DNA of 64,000 nucleotides. Source: Ga0077527 sp964433345. Its GTDB lineage: Bacteria > Pseudomonadota > Gammaproteobacteria > Burkholderiales > SG8-41. Shown here piece after piece: positions 62,525 to 64,000 of this stretch. The notes below the pieces were generated by a model. It searched no databases. It worked only from the letters and a program-made list of their open reading frames with translations, and had not been told where the DNA came from. The stretch covers positions 15,906 through 79,905 of the forward strand of contig CAYSQJ010000011.1 of assembly GCA_964433345.1 (NCBI GenBank), read 5' to 3'. The translations under genes and the position numbers were made by a program. The first letter of the stretch is position 1, and each line of letters begins with the position of its first letter.

Positions 62525-62540
62525 TGGCATGCATTTCGCA
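62525..62540 (+). promoter_or_regulatory. Sigma-54 promoter of ric-norB
   Basis: TGGCAT-GCATT-TCGCA: the invariant GG and GC of the -24/-12 elements have correct spacing. It lies 32 bases before the ric ATG, as expected for a NorR-activated promoter. Confidence 0.75.
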
Positions 62541-62571
62541 TAATCATATGCGACTTCTATCGGAGAAATTA

Positions 62572-63252
62572 ATGAACACGGATCTGATCGATCAATCCAT
62601 AGGGCAACTGGCCCGCAGAATCGCCGGCGCCACCCGCGTGTTTCATGAGAACCGTCTCGATTTTTGCTGCGGTGGCAAACACAGTCTGCGCGAGGCAGCA
62701 GCAGCCCGGGGGCTGGATGCCGGCGCAATTGCCGAGCGCCTGTCCAGGTTGCAGTCTTTTGCACAAGCCGGTGAGCGCAATTGGGCGGCTGCCCCGGCCG
62801 GCGACCTAATCGACCATATCCTCCGTCGCTACCATGAAGTGCACCGCGAACAATTGCCCGAGCTGATCAGGCTCGCCAGGCGCGTCGAGCAGGTACATGG
62901 CGAGCGGCCGGACAGTCCCGCCGGACTGGCCGAACACCTGACAGAAATGCAGCAGGAGCTGGAAAGTCATATGCAAAAAGAGGAACAGCTGCTGTTCCCG
63001 ATACTCCGAAGTGGCAGCGGGGCGATGCCTTTGGGGCCGATCAGCGTCATGCGCATGGAGCATGAACAGCATGGAGAGGCCCTGCAGCGCCTTGCGATGT
63101 TGACCCATGACATTACGCTGCCGCGGGATGCATGCAACACTTGGCGCGCGCTGTATTTGGGGCTGCGGACCTTGCGTGATGACTTGATGGATCACATTCA
63201 TCTCGAAAATAACATCTTGTTCGAGGGAGTTGCCGGCAACCCGGATTCCTGA
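62572..63252 (+). CDS. ric: Iron-sulfur cluster repair di-iron protein (RIC/YtfE, NorA)
   Basis: Cytoplasmic hemerythrin-like di-iron protein that repairs Fe-S clusters or handles NO-damaged iron. 226 residues. N-terminal ScdA domain with Cys32-Cys33 in ENRLDFCCGGKHSL; metal His/Glu residues in DHILRRYHEVHREQLPEL, LESHMQKEEQLLFPIL, MRMEHEQHGE and HIHLENNILFEG. GGAG precedes ATG 62572, which is preferred over ATG 62548. Its place between NorR boxes and norB matches norA of Cupriavidus eutrophus (norAB). Confidence 0.93.
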   Translation: MNTDLIDQSIGQLARRIAGATRVFHENRLDFCCGGKHSLREAAAARGLDAGAIAERLSRLQSFAQAGERNWAAAPAGDLIDHILRRYHEVHREQLPELIRLARRVEQVHGERPDSPAGLAEHLTEMQQELESHMQKEEQLLFPILRSGSGAMPLGPISVMRMEHEQHGEALQRLAMLTHDITLPRDACNTWRALYLGLRTLRDDLMDHIHLENNILFEGVAGNPDS

Positions 63253-63320
63253 ACGAGGGGTGGACGGCGATCATCGCCAATGCATCACAAGAAACACCGA
63301 TTCTGAGAAAAGGGATTTAC

Positions 63321-64000
63321 ATGGGGCCTTATCGCAAGTTGTGGTTCACGCTGATCGCCATCCTGGCGGTTACTTTTACCCTGTTGGGTTACTTCGGCGG
63401 CGAGATTTACCGACAGGCTCCGCCGATTCCCGCGAAGGTAATCGCGCCCGATGGCAGGGTGCTTTTCTCGGAGAAGGACATCGTGGACGGCCAGACGGCT
63501 TGGCAGTCCGTCGGCGGCATGCAACTCGGTTCGATCTGGGGCCATGGCGCCTATCAGGCACCGGACTGGACCGCAGACTGGTTGCATCGTGAACTGACGG
63601 CCTGGCTGGACCTTGCGGCCCACGAGATGCAGGGCATGCCTTATGCCAATCTGGATGCCGGGCACCAGTCGATGCTGCGTGAGCAGCTCAAGTTGGAGTA
63701 CCGCACGAATCGGGTCGATGCTTCAAGCGGCGAACTGCAGGTTTCGGAACGCCGCGCCAAGGCGATGGCGATCACGGCGAAATATTACGATCGGCTGTTT
63801 TCCGATGACCAGGGCCTGCGCAAGAGCCGGGAGAGTTTCGCGATGAAGGAGAACACGCTGCCCGACCCCGGGCGGCGCGAGCAGCTCTCGCATTTCTTCT
63901 TCTGGACGGCTTGGGCGGCCGCCACCAACCGGCCCGGCGAGAAGGTCACCTATACCAACAACTGGCCGCACGAGCCGCTGATAGACAATCGACCCAGCAC
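63321..64000 (+). CDS. norB: Quinol-dependent nitric oxide reductase NorB, N-terminal part
   Basis: Membrane enzyme that reduces two NO to N2O with quinol electrons. The window holds the first 226 codons. One membrane helix (about 8-28) is followed by the periplasmic cytochrome-c-like domain of single-chain qNOR without a haem motif; GGMQLGSIWGHGAYQAPDW and FFFWTAWAAATNRPG are diagnostic. The haem-copper core lies beyond the right edge. AAAGGGA precedes the ATG. The 68-base gap after ric contains only a GGCGAT/ATCGCC hairpin (63266-63278). Confidence 0.93.
   Translation, partial: MGPYRKLWFTLIAILAVTFTLLGYFGGEIYRQAPPIPAKVIAPDGRVLFSEKDIVDGQTAWQSVGGMQLGSIWGHGAYQAPDWTADWLHRELTAWLDLAAHEMQGMPYANLDAGHQSMLREQLKLEYRTNRVDASSGELQVSERRAKAMAITAKYYDRLFSDDQGLRKSRESFAMKENTLPDPGRREQLSHFFFWTAWAAATNRPGEKVTYTNNWPHEPLIDNRPS

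Overview
The window is GC-rich DNA from a betaproteobacterium, most likely Burkholderiales or a close relative. The evidence is the pilMNOPQ-aroK-aroB-dgt-gltB block, the hemB / engB / cytochrome c4 / resB-ccsB order, five Bug (TctC-type) solute-binding proteins, and a norR / ric / qNOR layout like that of Cupriavidus (Ralstonia) eutropha. A run of exactly 100 N at 60807-60906 shows that this is a draft or metagenome scaffold. I see no tRNA, rRNA, insertion sequence, phage or CRISPR. No gene-free stretch exceeds 300 bases.

1-23371 is housekeeping. On the minus strand lie gltB (cut at the left edge), dgt, aroB, aroK and the type IV pilus genes pilQPONM. Divergent to them is the class A penicillin-binding protein, followed by a small unknown gene. 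Then come hemB and engB (minus), a probable structured small RNA between them (plus), cytochrome c4 and the system II cytochrome c maturation pair resB-ccsB (plus), then a periplasmic glycerophosphodiesterase and an SH3-like exported protein (minus).

23517-34804 is the most distinctive part. A GntR/FCD regulator faces a plus-strand set made of a free 73-residue biotin carrier, two different carboxyltransferase subunits, a biotin carboxylase, a split ADP-forming acyl-CoA synthetase (beta then alpha, sizes as in archaeal ACD), an iron-alcohol-dehydrogenase homologue that appears to have lost its metal ligands, a Bug receptor and a 3-hydroxyisobutyrate-dehydrogenase-like enzyme. The two divergent -35 boxes form the arms of an inverted repeat, a likely operator. 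I infer an undescribed carboxylation route for an organic acid or ketone, with ATP recovery by the synthetase.

34926-60806 is accessory metabolism: small membrane and patatin genes, an FlK-like thioesterase, an operon of D-2-hydroxyacid dehydrogenase, two Bug receptors, enoyl-CoA hydratase and a DMT exporter, then dapE, a yeast-type cytosine deaminase, a BaiN/HI0933 flavoprotein, corA, leuCD behind ggt, a PEP-mutase-family lyase and a Bug receptor, an mgtC / metallo-hydrolase / phosphatase operon, another Bug receptor, a PrpD-like protein, a fused ADP-forming acyl-CoA synthetase, an acyl-CoA dehydrogenase and the end of an SMP-30 gene.

60907-64000, right of the sequence gap, is a nitric oxide detoxification module: norR, three GGT-N7-ACC NorR boxes, a sigma-54 promoter, ric (ytfE/norA) and the start of the quinol NO reductase norB.
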